Positions 55,842 to 64,000 of a DNA stretch of 64,000 nucleotides are shown here, in pieces. Positions within the stretch are counted from its first letter, which is position 1; each line of letters starts with the position of its first letter. The position numbers and the translations under genes are program-made. The stretch is taken from NCBI RefSeq assembly GCF_042648505.1, contig NZ_JBHRXK010000007.1, forward strand, positions 62,001 through 126,000, written 5' to 3'. The DNA comes from Lysobacter_L cavernae. Its GTDB lineage: Bacteria; Pseudomonadota; Gammaproteobacteria; Xanthomonadales; Xanthomonadaceae. Below the pieces are notes generated by a model. The model searched no databases. It worked only from the letters and a program-made list of their open reading frames with translations, and was not told the origin of the DNA.

Positions 55842-56240
55842 ATGAGCATGACTGATCCCATTGCCGACATGCTGGTGCGCATCAAGAATGCCGCCGCGGT
55901 TCGGAAGCAGACGGTGAAGATGCCGTCGTCCAAGATCAAGGTGGCCATCGCTGCCGTGCTGAAGGACGAGGGCTACATCCTGGATTCGCGCGTGACCGAA
56001 GTCGGTCCGGGCAAGTCCGAACTCGAAATCTCGCTGAAGTACTACGAAGGCAAGCCGGTGATCGAGCGCCTCCAGCGCTACTCCCGCTCGGGTCTGCGTC
56101 AGTACCGTGGCAAGGACGAACTGCCCAAGGTCCTCGGCGGCCTCGGCGTCGCCATCATCTCCACCTCGAAAGGCATCATGACCGATGCGCAGGCGCGCCA
56201 GCAGGGCGTCGGCGGTGAAGTCCTGTGCTTCGTGGCCTAA
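55842..56240 (+). CDS. rpsH: 30S ribosomal protein S8
   Basis: A 132-residue protein: TDPIADMLVRIKNA and the C-terminal GVAIISTSKGIMTDAQARQQGVGGE. In E. coli it represses the spc operon. A second ATG two codons in is possible. Confidence 0.98.
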   Translation: MSMTDPIADMLVRIKNAAAVRKQTVKMPSSKIKVAIAAVLKDEGYILDSRVTEVGPGKSELEISLKYYEGKPVIERLQRYSRSGLRQYRGKDELPKVLGGLGVAIISTSKGIMTDAQARQQGVGGEVLCFVA

Positions 56241-56253
56241 GGGAGGAATAACC

Positions 56254-56781
56254 ATGTCCCGAGTTGCCAAGAAGCCGGTTGCCCTGCCGAAGGGCGTCGA
56301 GCTGAACATCCAGGCCGATTCGATCAGCACCAAGGGCCCGAAGGGCACGCTGTCGATCGCCAAGCCGGCCGCCATCGCGCTCAAGGTCGAAGACGGCCAT
56401 GCCGTGTTCTCGACCGAAGACGCCGCGTTGATCCCGCTGACCGGTACCCTGCGCGCGATCCTCGCCAACATGGTGAAGGGCGTGTCCGAAGGTTTCGAGC
56501 GCAAGCTCGAGCTGGTTGGCGTCGGTTACCGTGCCGCCATGCAGGGCAAGGACCTGAACCTGTCGCTGGGTTTCTCGCACCCGGTGCTGTTCCAGGCGCC
56601 GGAAGGCATCACCATCGCCACCCCGACCCAGACCGAGATCCTGGTCCAGGGCGCGGACAAGCAGCGCGTCGGTGAAGTCGCCGCCAAGATCCGTGGCTTC
56701 CGTCCGCCGGAGCCCTACAAGGGCAAGGGTGTGAAGTACGCCGGTGAAGTCATCATTCGCAAGGAAGCCAAGAAGGCGTAA
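56254..56781 (+). CDS. rplF: 50S ribosomal protein L6
   Basis: A 175-residue protein with two repeated L6 folds: SRVAKKPVALPKGVEL and the C-terminal IRGFRPPEPYKGKGVKYAGE. ATG 56254 follows GGGAGG. Confidence 0.99.
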   Translation: MSRVAKKPVALPKGVELNIQADSISTKGPKGTLSIAKPAAIALKVEDGHAVFSTEDAALIPLTGTLRAILANMVKGVSEGFERKLELVGVGYRAAMQGKDLNLSLGFSHPVLFQAPEGITIATPTQTEILVQGADKQRVGEVAAKIRGFRPPEPYKGKGVKYAGEVIIRKEAKKA

Positions 56782-56810
56782 GCCGTCTTCAGCTTTCGAG
56801 GATAAGAACC

Positions 56811-57164
56811 ATGAACAAGAACATCGCTCGCCTGCGCCGCGCCAAGTCGACCCGTGCGCACATCCGCGAACTCGGCGTGCCGCGTCTGACGGTGCTGCGC
56901 ACCGGTCAGCACCTGTACGCCCAGGTCTTCACTGCCGACGGCTCCAAGGTCCTGGCCGCCGCCTCGACCGTGCAGGCCGACGTCAAGGACGGCCTGAAGA
57001 ACGGCAAGAATGCCGATGCCGCCGTCAAGGTCGGTCGCATGATCGCCGAGCGTGCCAAGGCGGCGGGCATCGAGAAGGTCGCTTTCGACCGCTCGGGCTA
57101 CCGTTACCACGGTCGCATCAAGGCGCTCGCCGACGCAGCCCGCGAAGGCGGTCTGCAGTTCTAA
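56811..57164 (+). CDS. rplR: 50S ribosomal protein L18
   Basis: A 117-residue 5S rRNA-binding protein: RLRRAKSTRAHIRELGVPRLTV and the C-terminal AFDRSGYRYHGRIKALADAAREGGLQF. Confidence 0.99.
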   Translation: MNKNIARLRRAKSTRAHIRELGVPRLTVLRTGQHLYAQVFTADGSKVLAAASTVQADVKDGLKNGKNADAAVKVGRMIAERAKAAGIEKVAFDRSGYRYHGRIKALADAAREGGLQF

Positions 57165-57169
57165 GCTTG

Positions 57170-57197
57170 AAGGCGTGGGGATTCGCCCCCACGCCTT
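57170..57197 (+). promoter_or_regulatory. 11-bp stem-loop between rplR and rpsE
   Basis: AAGGCGTGGGG and CCCCACGCCTT around ATTCGC, then GTACG. It sits five bases after the rplR stop in a 168-base gap. The lack of a T run argues against simple termination inside the operon. Confidence 0.65.
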
Positions 57198-57332
57198 GTA
57201 CGCACAGCTTCACCTGCCGACGCGGGCTGCGTCGGGCGCAATGATGGGTTCCCGTCATTCGTGCGGCATCCGAGGCATATCACAATCATAAGCGGCGACG
57301 CCGCAAATCCCTTTAATCAACGAGATACCGAA

Positions 57333-57869
57333 ATGGCTGAAGAGCAACGTGCACCGCGGGGTCGCGACCGCAACCGCGAAGAGATCGACGACGGCATGAT
57401 CGAAAAGCTGATCGCGGTCAACCGCGTCAGCAAGACCGTCAAGGGCGGCCGCCAGTTCACCTTCACCGCACTGACGGTGGTGGGTGACGGCAACGGCAAG
57501 GTCGGCTTCGGCTACGGCAAGGCGCGTGAAGTGCCGGTCGCAATCCAGAAGTCGATGGAGTACGCCCGCAAGAGCATGAACAACGTCGACCTGAACAACG
57601 GCACCCTGTGGCACGCCGTCAAGTCGGGTCACGGTGCAGCGCATGTGTTCATGCAGCCGGCGTCGGAAGGTACCGGCGTGATCGCCGGCGGCGCGATGCG
57701 CGCCGTGCTGGAAGCGGTCGGCGTCAAGAACGTGCTGGCCAAGGCCACCGGTTCGCGTAACCCGATCAACCTGGTCCGTGCCACCCTGAAGGGCCTGACC
57801 GACATGCATTCGCCGGCCAAGATCGCCGCGAAGCGTGGCAAGAAGGTGGAGGACCTGATCCATGGCTAA
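57333..57869 (+). CDS. rpsE: 30S ribosomal protein S5
   Basis: A 178-residue protein: RVSKTVKGGRQFTFTALTVVGDG, GYGKAREVPVAIQKS and the ATGSRNPINLVRATLKGL C-terminal segment. The N-terminal tail is charged. It overlaps rpmD by eight bases. Confidence 0.99.
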   Translation: MAEEQRAPRGRDRNREEIDDGMIEKLIAVNRVSKTVKGGRQFTFTALTVVGDGNGKVGFGYGKAREVPVAIQKSMEYARKSMNNVDLNNGTLWHAVKSGHGAAHVFMQPASEGTGVIAGGAMRAVLEAVGVKNVLAKATGSRNPINLVRATLKGLTDMHSPAKIAAKRGKKVEDLIHG

Positions 57870-58062
57870 GAACGAAGCCGTCAATGGCGGCACCGTCAAG
57901 GTGCGCCTGGTCAAGGGTCTGCGTGGCACCCAGTCGCGTCACCGCCTGTCGGTGCGTGCGCTGGGCCTGAACAAGCTCAACGACGTGCGTGAACTGAAGG
58001 ACAGCCCGCAGGTGCGCGGCCTGATCAATCAGCTCCACTACCTCGTCCGAGTCGAGGAGTAA
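57862..58062 (+). CDS. rpmD: 50S ribosomal protein L30
   Basis: A 66-residue protein: VKVRLVKGLRGTQSRHRLSVRALGL without the last half-turn seen in longer forms. It starts inside the end of rpsE. Confidence 0.97.
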   Translation: MAKNEAVNGGTVKVRLVKGLRGTQSRHRLSVRALGLNKLNDVRELKDSPQVRGLINQLHYLVRVEE

Positions 58063-58068
58063 TCAATC

Positions 58069-58506
58069 ATGCGTCTTAACACTCTCCAGCCCGCCGACGG
58101 CGCCCGCGCAGATCGCAAGCGCGTCGGTCGCGGTATCGGTTCCGGCCTCGGCAAGACCGCAGGTCGCGGCCACAAGGGTTCGTTCGCGCGCTCGGGCAAG
58201 GGCAAGATCAAGCCGGGCTTTGAAGGCGGCCAGATGCCGATGCAGCGTCGTCTGCCGAAGATCGGCTTCCGCTCCAAGCTGTCCAAGGACACGGCCGAAG
58301 TGCTGCTGTACCAACTGGACAAGCTGGAAGCCGGCGAGATCGATTTCGCCGCGCTCAAGGCTGCCAAGCTGGTGCCGAGCACCGCCAAGCAGGCCAAGAT
58401 CGTGAAGAAGGGCGAGCTGAGCAAGAAGTTCGTGCTCAAGGGCGTGCTGGCCACGGCCGGCGCCAAGGCCGCTATCGAAGCGGCTGGCGGCAAGGTCGAG
58501 GAGTAA
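58069..58506 (+). CDS. rplO: 50S ribosomal protein L15
   Basis: A 145-residue protein: MRLNTLQPADGARADRKRVG, the Gly-rich GRGIGSGLGKTAGRGHKG and the C-terminal KGVLATAGAKAAIEAAGG. Confidence 0.99.
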   Translation: MRLNTLQPADGARADRKRVGRGIGSGLGKTAGRGHKGSFARSGKGKIKPGFEGGQMPMQRRLPKIGFRSKLSKDTAEVLLYQLDKLEAGEIDFAALKAAKLVPSTAKQAKIVKKGELSKKFVLKGVLATAGAKAAIEAAGGKVEE

Positions 58507-58513
58507 GCACTAG

Positions 58514-59875
58514 ATGGCGCGCAGCGGTAGCAACGCGGTTGCCGGAATCGGTGGCGGACTCGGTAAGTTCACCGAGTTGCGCCAGCGCCTGCTGTTCGTC
58601 GTCGGTGCCTTGATCGTCTACCGCATCGGTTGCTACATCCCGGTGCCGGGCGTCAATCCGGAAGCGATGCTCCAGTTGATGGAGACGCAGAAGGGCACCA
58701 TCGTGGACATGTTCAACATGTTCTCGGGTGGTGCCCTGCATCGCTTCAGTCTGTTTGCGCTGAACGTGATGCCGTATATCTCGGCGTCGATCATCGTGCA
58801 GTTGCTGGTGCAGATCGTGCCTAGCCTGAAGGCCATCCAGAAGGAAGGCGAGTCGGGCCGGCGCAAGATCAACCAGTGGTCGCGCATGGGGGCGATTCCG
58901 CTGGCAGTGTTCCAGGCCTGGGGTATCGCCACGGCCCTGCAGGCCGGCGGCGCCAGCCAGGGCATCGAGGTGGTCTACAACCCCGGTCCAGGCTTCATCC
59001 TGACCGCGGTGATCGCATTGACTGCCGGTACGATGTTCCTGATGTGGATCGGTGAGCAGGTCACCGAGCGCGGCATCGGCAACGGCGTTTCCCTGATCAT
59101 CTTCGCCGGCATCGTCGCGGGCCTGCCGGCGGCCGTGATTGGCATGTTCGAGCAGATTCGCAATGGCGACATGAGCGCGCTGACCGCGATCGCGGTGGTG
59201 GCCATCGTGCTGGGCTTCACCTACCTGGTGGTGTTCGTCGAGCGCGGCCAGCGCCGCATCACGGTGAACTACGCCCGGCGCCAGGGCGGCCGCAACGCCT
59301 ACATGAACCAGTCGTCGTTCCTGCCGCTCAAGCTCAACATGGCGGGTGTGATCCCGGCCATCTTTGCCTCGAGCATCGTGATGTTCCCGGCGACGGCGGC
59401 GACCTGGTTCAGCCAGGGCAATTCGGGTTCGTGGCTGCAGCGCGTCAGCCAGTGGTTGAACCCGGGTGAGCCGTTGCACATGATCCTGTATGCGGCGCTG
59501 ATCACCGGTTTCGCGTTCTTCTACACGGCGCTGGTGTTCAACTCGCAGGAAACGGCCGACAATCTCAAGAAGTCGGGCGCGCTGATTCCGGGCATCCGTC
59601 CGGGCAAGGCCACCGCCGATTACGTCGATGGCGTGCTGACCCGCCTCACCGCGGCCGGTGCGGTCTACCTGGTGCTGGTCTGCCTGTTGCCGGAAGTCAT
59701 GCGTACCCAGATGGGCACCTCGTTCTACTTCGGTGGCACCTCACTGTTGATCGTGGTGGTGGTGGTCATGGACTTCATCGCCCAGATCCAGGCTCACCTG
59801 ATGTCGCATCAGTACGAAAGCCTGCTGAAGAAAGCGAACTTGAAAGGCGGCTCGCGCGGTCTGTCGCGCGGGTAA
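58514..59875 (+). CDS. secY: Preprotein translocase subunit SecY
   Basis: A 453-residue, ten-segment channel protein. Landmarks: YRIGCYIPVPGVNPEA in segment 1/plug region, FSLFALNVMPYISASIIVQLL, GNGVSLIIFAGIVAGLP, and the cytoplasmic loop VERGQRRITVNYARRQ. Works with the SecE at 31450. Confidence 0.99.
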   Translation: MARSGSNAVAGIGGGLGKFTELRQRLLFVVGALIVYRIGCYIPVPGVNPEAMLQLMETQKGTIVDMFNMFSGGALHRFSLFALNVMPYISASIIVQLLVQIVPSLKAIQKEGESGRRKINQWSRMGAIPLAVFQAWGIATALQAGGASQGIEVVYNPGPGFILTAVIALTAGTMFLMWIGEQVTERGIGNGVSLIIFAGIVAGLPAAVIGMFEQIRNGDMSALTAIAVVAIVLGFTYLVVFVERGQRRITVNYARRQGGRNAYMNQSSFLPLKLNMAGVIPAIFASSIVMFPATAATWFSQGNSGSWLQRVSQWLNPGEPLHMILYAALITGFAFFYTALVFNSQETADNLKKSGALIPGIRPGKATADYVDGVLTRLTAAGAVYLVLVCLLPEVMRTQMGTSFYFGGTSLLIVVVVVMDFIAQIQAHLMSHQYESLLKKANLKGGSRGLSRG

Positions 59876-60192
59876 GATGCAATTCCAACGTCTCCCGCGG
59901 GTATCTCCGGCGGCTTGACGACACGATGGGCGGCTCACGCGGCGTCTCGCGCGTGAGTGAGCCAGGACCGATCCGCGTGCCAGAGTAGCGCGCGGTGCCG
60001 GGTAGGGCGGTTCGCCGCGTCTACCTAGGCAGTCCGGGTTCGTCGCCGGAGCATGGGCACACTCCCCATGCCGGGTTCTGCCGTGCCTTAGGGTACGGCA
60101 GGGCTTCCTATTAACCCGAGACTTTGTTAAACTTTCCAGTTCACTCTGCCGGGATTATCCGTCCTGGCCGCCAATCAGTTGGAGATCGCGTT
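59876..60192 (+). promoter_or_regulatory. rpsM leader with stem-loops; no rpmJ
   Basis: The 317-base secY-rpsM gap carries no open frame for L36 (rpmJ), which often sits here. Stem-loops are GCATGGG/CCCATGC (60051-60071) and TGCCGTGCC-TTAG-GGTACGGCA (60079-60100). TTGTTAAACT near 60124 could be an extended -10. S4 controls the E. coli alpha operon from a structured leader; equivalence is not shown. Confidence 0.5.
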
Positions 60193-60549
60193 ATGGCGCG
60201 TATTGCGGGCGTCAACTTGCCTGCCCAGAAGCACGTCTGGGTCGGGCTGCAAAGCATCTACGGCATCGGCCGTACTCGTTCGAAGAAGGTCTGCGATTCG
60301 GCCGGCGTGAATTCGTCGACCAAGATCCGTGACCTGTCCGAGCCGGAAGTCGAGCGCCTGCGCGCCGAAGTCGGCAAGTTCGTTGTCGAAGGCGACCTGC
60401 GTCGCGAGATCGGCATCGCCATCAAGCGTTTGATGGACTTGGCCTGCTACCGCGGCCTGCGTCACCGTCGCGGCCTGCCGCTGCGCGGCCAGCGCACGCG
60501 TACCAATGCCCGTACCCGCAAGGGTCCGCGCAAAGCCATCCGGAAGTAA
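60193..60549 (+). CDS. rpsM: 30S ribosomal protein S13
   Basis: A 118-residue protein: MARIAGVNLPAQKHVWVGLQ, YGIGRTRSKKVC and the basic tail GQRTRTNARTRKGPRKAIRK. ATG 60193 chosen over 60124. Confidence 0.99.
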   Translation: MARIAGVNLPAQKHVWVGLQSIYGIGRTRSKKVCDSAGVNSSTKIRDLSEPEVERLRAEVGKFVVEGDLRREIGIAIKRLMDLACYRGLRHRRGLPLRGQRTRTNARTRKGPRKAIRK

Positions 60550-60559
60550 GGAATAGATC

Positions 60560-60952
60560 ATGGCTAAGCCGGCTGCTGCCAAAACCAAGAAGAAGATCAA
60601 GCGGGTCGTCACCGACGGTATCGCCCACGTCCACGCTTCTTTCAACAACACCATCATCACGATCACCGACCGCCAGGGCAACGCGCTGTCGTGGGCGACT
60701 TCGGGTGGCGCGGGTTTCCGCGGCTCGCGCAAGTCGACCCCGTTCGCCGCCCAGGTGGCTGCCGAAAAGGCCGGCCGTGCTGCGCTCGACTACGGCGTGA
60801 AGTCGCTGGAAGTGCGCATCAAGGGCCCGGGTCCGGGTCGTGAGTCCGCCGTTCGTTCGTTGAACAACGTCGGTTACAAGATCATGAACATCATCGACGT
60901 GACGCCAATCCCGCACAACGGGTGCCGTCCGCCGAAGAAGCGTCGCGTCTGA
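60560..60952 (+). CDS. rpsK: 30S ribosomal protein S11
   Basis: A 130-residue platform protein: HVHASFNNTIITITDRQGNA, SAGGAGFRGSRKSTP-like segment and the C-terminal DVTPIPHNGCRPPKKRRV, whose Asn-Gly is the known isoaspartate site. Confidence 0.99.
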   Translation: MAKPAAAKTKKKIKRVVTDGIAHVHASFNNTIITITDRQGNALSWATSGGAGFRGSRKSTPFAAQVAAEKAGRAALDYGVKSLEVRIKGPGPGRESAVRSLNNVGYKIMNIIDVTPIPHNGCRPPKKRRV

Positions 60953-60966
60953 GGAGCTGAAGAAAA

Positions 60967-61596
60967 ATGGCTCGTTATATTGGTCCCACCTGTAAGCTCG
61001 CCCGTCGCGAAGGCGCCGACCTCGGCCTGAAGTCGTCCGCCCGTGCGCTGGACTCGAAGTGCAAACTCGAGCAGAAGCCCGGCCAGCATGGCCCCACCGC
61101 CCGCAAGGGCAAGCTGTCCGATTACGCCACCCAGCTGCGCGAGAAGCAGAAGGTCAAGCGTATCTACGGTCTGCTGGAGCGCCAGTTCCGCAACTACTAC
61201 AAGAAGGCCTCGACCAAGAAGGGCAACACGGGTGAAAACCTGCTGCAGCTCCTCGAGACCCGTCTTGACAACGTCGTCTACCGCATGGGCTTCGCAGTGA
61301 CCCGCCCGGCCGCGCGCCAGCTGGTTTCGCACCGCGGTGTCACGGTCAACGGCAAGCCGGTCAATCTGCCGTCGTACCAGGTCAAGGCCGGCGACGCGAT
61401 CGCGTTGGCCGAACGCGCCCAGAAGCAGCTCCGCGTGCAGGAATCCCTGACCGTGGCCACGCAGATGGACCTCTCGCCGTCGTGGGTTGAAGTCGACAGC
61501 AAGAAGTTCAGCGGCGTGTTCAAGGCTGTTCCGGATCGTGCTGACCTGCCGGCTGACATCAACGAAGCGCTGATCGTCGAGCTGTACTCGAAGTAA
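60967..61596 (+). CDS. rpsD: 30S ribosomal protein S4
   Basis: A 209-residue rRNA-organising protein: MARYIGPTCKLARREGADLGL and an S4 domain (about 98-160, RLDNVVYRMGFAVTRPAARQLVSHRG region). Confidence 0.99.
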   Translation: MARYIGPTCKLARREGADLGLKSSARALDSKCKLEQKPGQHGPTARKGKLSDYATQLREKQKVKRIYGLLERQFRNYYKKASTKKGNTGENLLQLLETRLDNVVYRMGFAVTRPAARQLVSHRGVTVNGKPVNLPSYQVKAGDAIALAERAQKQLRVQESLTVATQMDLSPSWVEVDSKKFSGVFKAVPDRADLPADINEALIVELYSK

Positions 61597-61614
61597 TCCA
61601 GGAGACGCCAGAAC

Positions 61615-62613
61615 ATGACGGTTACCGCAAACCAGGTGCTGCGTCCGCGCGGCCCCCAGATCGAACGCCTCACGGGCAACCGTGCCAAGGTCGTGATCGA
61701 GCCGCTGGAGCGTGGCTATGGCCATACGCTCGGCAATGCGCTGCGCCGCGTGCTGCTGTCGTCGATCCCGGGCTTCGCAATCACGGAAGTCGAGATCGAT
61801 GGCGTGCTGCACGAGTACACCACGGTCGAAGGTCTGGAAGAGGACGTGCTCGAGGTTCTGCTGAACCTCAAGGACGTCGCCATCCGCATGCACACCGGTG
61901 AATCCTCGACGCTGTCGCTGTCCAAGCAGGGCCCCGGCATCGTCACCGCCGGTGACATCAAGACCGACCACAACGTCGAGATCCTCAATCCGGAGCACGT
62001 GATCGCGCACCTGACCAAGGACACCGCGCTCAACATGCGTCTGAAGATCGAGCGCGGCTTCGGCTACCAGCCGGCTGCTGCGCGTCGCCGTCCGGACGAG
62101 GAGACCCGCGCCATCGGTCGCCTGATGCTGGACGCGTCGTTCTCGCCGGTCCGCCGCGTCGCCTACGCCGTCGAGGCCGCCCGCGTCGAACAGCGCACCG
62201 ACCTCGACAAGCTCGTCCTCGACATCGAGACCAACGGCACGATCGACGCCGAGGAAGCCGTGCGCACCGCCGCCGACATCCTCAGTGACCAGCTGTCGGT
62301 GTTCGGTGACTTCACCCACCGCGACCGCGGTGCGGCGAAGCCGGCCACCAGTGGAATCGACCCGATCCTGCTGCGTCCGATCGACGACCTCGAGCTGACC
62401 GTGCGTTCGGCCAACTGCCTCAAGGCCGAGAGCATCTACTACGTCGGCGATCTGATCCAGAAGACCGAAGTCGAGCTGCTCAAGACGCCGAACCTCGGCA
62501 AGAAGTCGCTCACCGAGATCAAGGAAGTCCTCGCACAGCGCGGTCTGTCCCTTGGCATGAAGCTCGAGAACTGGCCGCCGGCGGGCATCGCCTCGCACGG
62601 CATGATGGGCTGA
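61615..62613 (+). CDS. rpoA: RNA polymerase alpha subunit
   Basis: A 332-residue subunit. The N-terminal dimer domain has LERGYGHTLGNALRRVLLSS; the C-terminal domain (about 250-325, with NCLKAESIYYVGDLIQKTEVELL and NLGKKSLTEIKEVL) binds UP elements and activators. Confidence 0.99.
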   Translation: MTVTANQVLRPRGPQIERLTGNRAKVVIEPLERGYGHTLGNALRRVLLSSIPGFAITEVEIDGVLHEYTTVEGLEEDVLEVLLNLKDVAIRMHTGESSTLSLSKQGPGIVTAGDIKTDHNVEILNPEHVIAHLTKDTALNMRLKIERGFGYQPAAARRRPDEETRAIGRLMLDASFSPVRRVAYAVEAARVEQRTDLDKLVLDIETNGTIDAEEAVRTAADILSDQLSVFGDFTHRDRGAAKPATSGIDPILLRPIDDLELTVRSANCLKAESIYYVGDLIQKTEVELLKTPNLGKKSLTEIKEVLAQRGLSLGMKLENWPPAGIASHGMMG

Positions 62614-62632
62614 GCCTCGCGCTTTAGATTTA

Positions 62633-62662
62633 CGCAGGCCGCGCCTTCGGGTGCGGCCTGCG
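62633..62662 (+). promoter_or_regulatory. 13-bp stem with UUCG loop between rpoA and rplQ
   Basis: CGCAGGCCGCGCC-TTCG-GGTGCGGCCTGCG, closing base pair C-G, the very stable tetraloop type. GGTTCC follows, so no T run. It lies 19 bases after rpoA in a 197-base gap and may set the rpoA/rplQ ratio or protect the rpoA 3' end. Confidence 0.7.
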
Positions 62663-62810
62663 GTTCCTGCAAGACCAACACCGACGGGCCTGAAGGCCTG
62701 CGGTTTGCCGGCCACGGAGGGTCGGTTCGGACCACCCGCAGTCCAATGCTCCAACGCCTGGATGGCGACAGCGAAGTTCAACGGTTCAACATTCACCAGG
62801 AATCCCAGTC

Positions 62811-63185
62811 ATGCGCCACAAGAAAGCCGGCCGTAAGTTCAGCCGCACCAGTGCCCATCGCGACGCCATGTTCACCAATATGGCCGCCTCGCTGATCAAG
62901 CACGGCCTCATCCGTACCACCCTGCCCAAGGCCAAGGAGCTGCGCCGCGTTGCCGAGCCGCTCATCACCCTGGCCAAGGTCGACGGCGTCGCCAACCGCC
63001 GCCTCGCCTTCTCGCGCCTGCGCGACAAGGAAGCCGTGGGCACGCTGTTCACCACCCTCGGCCCGCGTTACCAGGCCCGCCCGGGCGGCTACCTGCGCAT
63101 CCTCAAGTGCGGTTTCCGCGCTGGCGACAATGCGCCGATGGCCTACGTCGAGCTGGTTGACCGTCCGGAAGCCGCCACGGAGTAA
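62811..63185 (+). CDS. rplQ: 50S ribosomal protein L17
   Basis: A 124-residue protein: MRHKKAGRKFSRTSAHRDAM and the C-terminal ILKCGFRAGDNAPMAYVELVDR. Last gene of the alpha operon. Confidence 0.99.
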   Translation: MRHKKAGRKFSRTSAHRDAMFTNMAASLIKHGLIRTTLPKAKELRRVAEPLITLAKVDGVANRRLAFSRLRDKEAVGTLFTTLGPRYQARPGGYLRILKCGFRAGDNAPMAYVELVDRPEAATE

Positions 63186-63237
63186 TCCGCAGCGGTTTGC
63201 CGCAGGCCGATGGCAGCGATGCCATCAGCCGACGCAG

Positions 63238-63266
63238 AAGCCCTGGCGCTTGCGCCGGGGCTTTTT
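63238..63266 (+). terminator. Terminator of the alpha operon
   Basis: AAGCCCTGGCGC pairs with GCGCCGGGGCTT (one wobble) followed by TTT, 53 bases after rplQ. A typical intrinsic terminator. Confidence 0.85.
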
Positions 63267-63363
63267 GCTGTGTCAAATCCGGGGGCGTGGTAACAGCGAG
63301 CGAACTTCCAGCGGCCAGCGCGGTCAGCTGTTCAGCTCTCCGACGAGTACGTAAGCTGACGAC

Positions 63364-63870
63364 ATGACCATCTCGATCCTGCGCGGCTCGTTCCGCACCC
63401 AGTACCTCCTGGGCTTCATCGCCTGCGCCGGCCTTCTGGCCTACGCGTTCTACCTGCAGCTGCACGATGGCCTGGAGCCGTGTCCGCTGTGCATCTTCCA
63501 GCGCGTGGCGTTCTGCGTGCTTGGCCTGGTGTTCCTGGTCGGCGCCCTGCATGCGCCCAAGGGTCAGGCGGGGCGGCGTGGCTACGGTGTGCTGGCACTG
63601 CTGGCGGCGGTCGCCGGCATCGCCGTCGCCGGCAACCATGTGCGTCTTCAGCACCTGCCACCGGACCAGGTGCCGTCGTGTGGCCCGGGCTTGGACTACA
63701 TGCTCGACGCGATGCCGATCAGCGGTGTGATCCGCAAGGTCATGACCGGCTCGGGCGAGTGCGCCAACGTCGACTGGAGCTTCCTCGGCCTGGCGATGCC
63801 GGCCTGGAGCCTGGTCTGGTTCGTGCTGCTGGCGCTGTGGGCCGGCTACGCCGCATTCCGGCGCCGCTGA
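63364..63870 (+). CDS. dsbB: Disulfide bond formation protein B
   Basis: A 168-residue inner-membrane protein that reoxidises DsbA and passes electrons to quinone. Four membrane segments; periplasmic Cys pairs are Cys40-Cys43 (PCPLCIFQR) and Cys106-Cys133. Arg47 after the first pair is the conserved quinone-site residue. It has its own unit after the alpha operon terminator. Confidence 0.96.
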   Translation: MTISILRGSFRTQYLLGFIACAGLLAYAFYLQLHDGLEPCPLCIFQRVAFCVLGLVFLVGALHAPKGQAGRRGYGVLALLAAVAGIAVAGNHVRLQHLPPDQVPSCGPGLDYMLDAMPISGVIRKVMTGSGECANVDWSFLGLAMPAWSLVWFVLLALWAGYAAFRRR

Positions 63871-63923
63871 ACCCGCCGCCACGGTTGCCGCTGTAACGGT
63901 TGCAGCCCGGCGTGCGAGCGCCG

Positions 63924-64000
63924 ATGATGATTCGCCGCATTGCAGCAATCGCTCCCGCCATGCCTACGCCCGATCGCAATCTCCGTGCCGTGAACCTGCC
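63924..64000 (+). CDS. Possible start of another gene, cut by window edge
   Basis: An open frame runs off the end from ATG codons at 63924, 63927 or 63960 (the last giving MPTPDRNLRAVNL). Too short to identify; no clear Shine-Dalgarno site. Confidence 0.3.
   Translation, partial: MMIRRIAAIAPAMPTPDRNLRAVNL

Noticed and set aside
59876..60192. rpmJ (L36) gene between secY and rpsM
   Set aside because: No frame encodes the short basic Cys-containing protein.

Overview
The window is GC-rich, gene-dense chromosome of a gammaproteobacterium of the Xanthomonadaceae/Lysobacteraceae, most like Lysobacter or Luteimonas. Three things point there: the ribosomal and RNA polymerase genes form one uninterrupted block between two tuf copies, a SPINDLY-type O-GlcNAc transferase like the known Xanthomonas campestris protein is present, and there is a battery of secreted proteases with PKD, PPC and P domains. 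This assignment is inference from gene content and protein similarity recalled by eye; no database search was run.

Positions 1-11.8 kb hold an edge-truncated lipoprotein, a SufT-like Fe-S assembly protein and an extracellular proteolysis island on the plus strand: an S8 subtilase (S8-PPC-P), a small free-standing S8 propeptide-like (I9) protein, an M4 thermolysin-like metalloprotease (M4-PKD-PPC-P), an M28 aminopeptidase (M28-PKD-PPC-P) and a second S8 subtilase (S8-PKD-P). The enzymes share nearly interchangeable C-terminal modules, and a hairpin follows each one. Together they would break down extracellular protein from endo- to exo-cleavage.

Positions 11.8-25.6 kb are housekeeping and accessory genes. 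On the minus strand are a DUF488 protein, a half-length asparaginase, a DUF2069 membrane protein and a WrbA-type quinone reductase, then a probable operon hemA-prfA-GNAT-OGT-moaB-HTH-ppk2 with several overlapping start/stop codons. On the plus strand are YihY, a TlpA-like lipoprotein, acylphosphatase, and TPR protein-lolB-ispE.

Positions 25.6-29.4 kb carry tRNA-Gln, prs, rplY, pth and ychF. Positions 29.4-63.2 kb carry tRNA-Tyr/Gly/Thr, tuf1, tRNA-Trp, secE-nusG, rplKAJL-rpoBC, the str operon (rpsL-rpsG-fusA-tuf2), and the S10, spc and alpha operons to rplQ, all in one direction. In E. coli the rpoBC and str/S10/spc/alpha groups are far apart. A terminator follows rplQ, then dsbB and the possible start of another gene.

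The least explained content is non-coding: a hairpin module shared by the rpsL and rpsJ leaders, a terminator/antiterminator pair in the rpsJ leader, several strong U-less stem-loops between ribosomal genes, and family-type inverted repeats placed directly in front of prfA, ychF and rpoC (the last with a run of 13 C) and inside the rplJ leader. The free-standing protease propeptide protein is the most interesting protein. I see no CRISPR array, phage, transposase or obvious foreign island.
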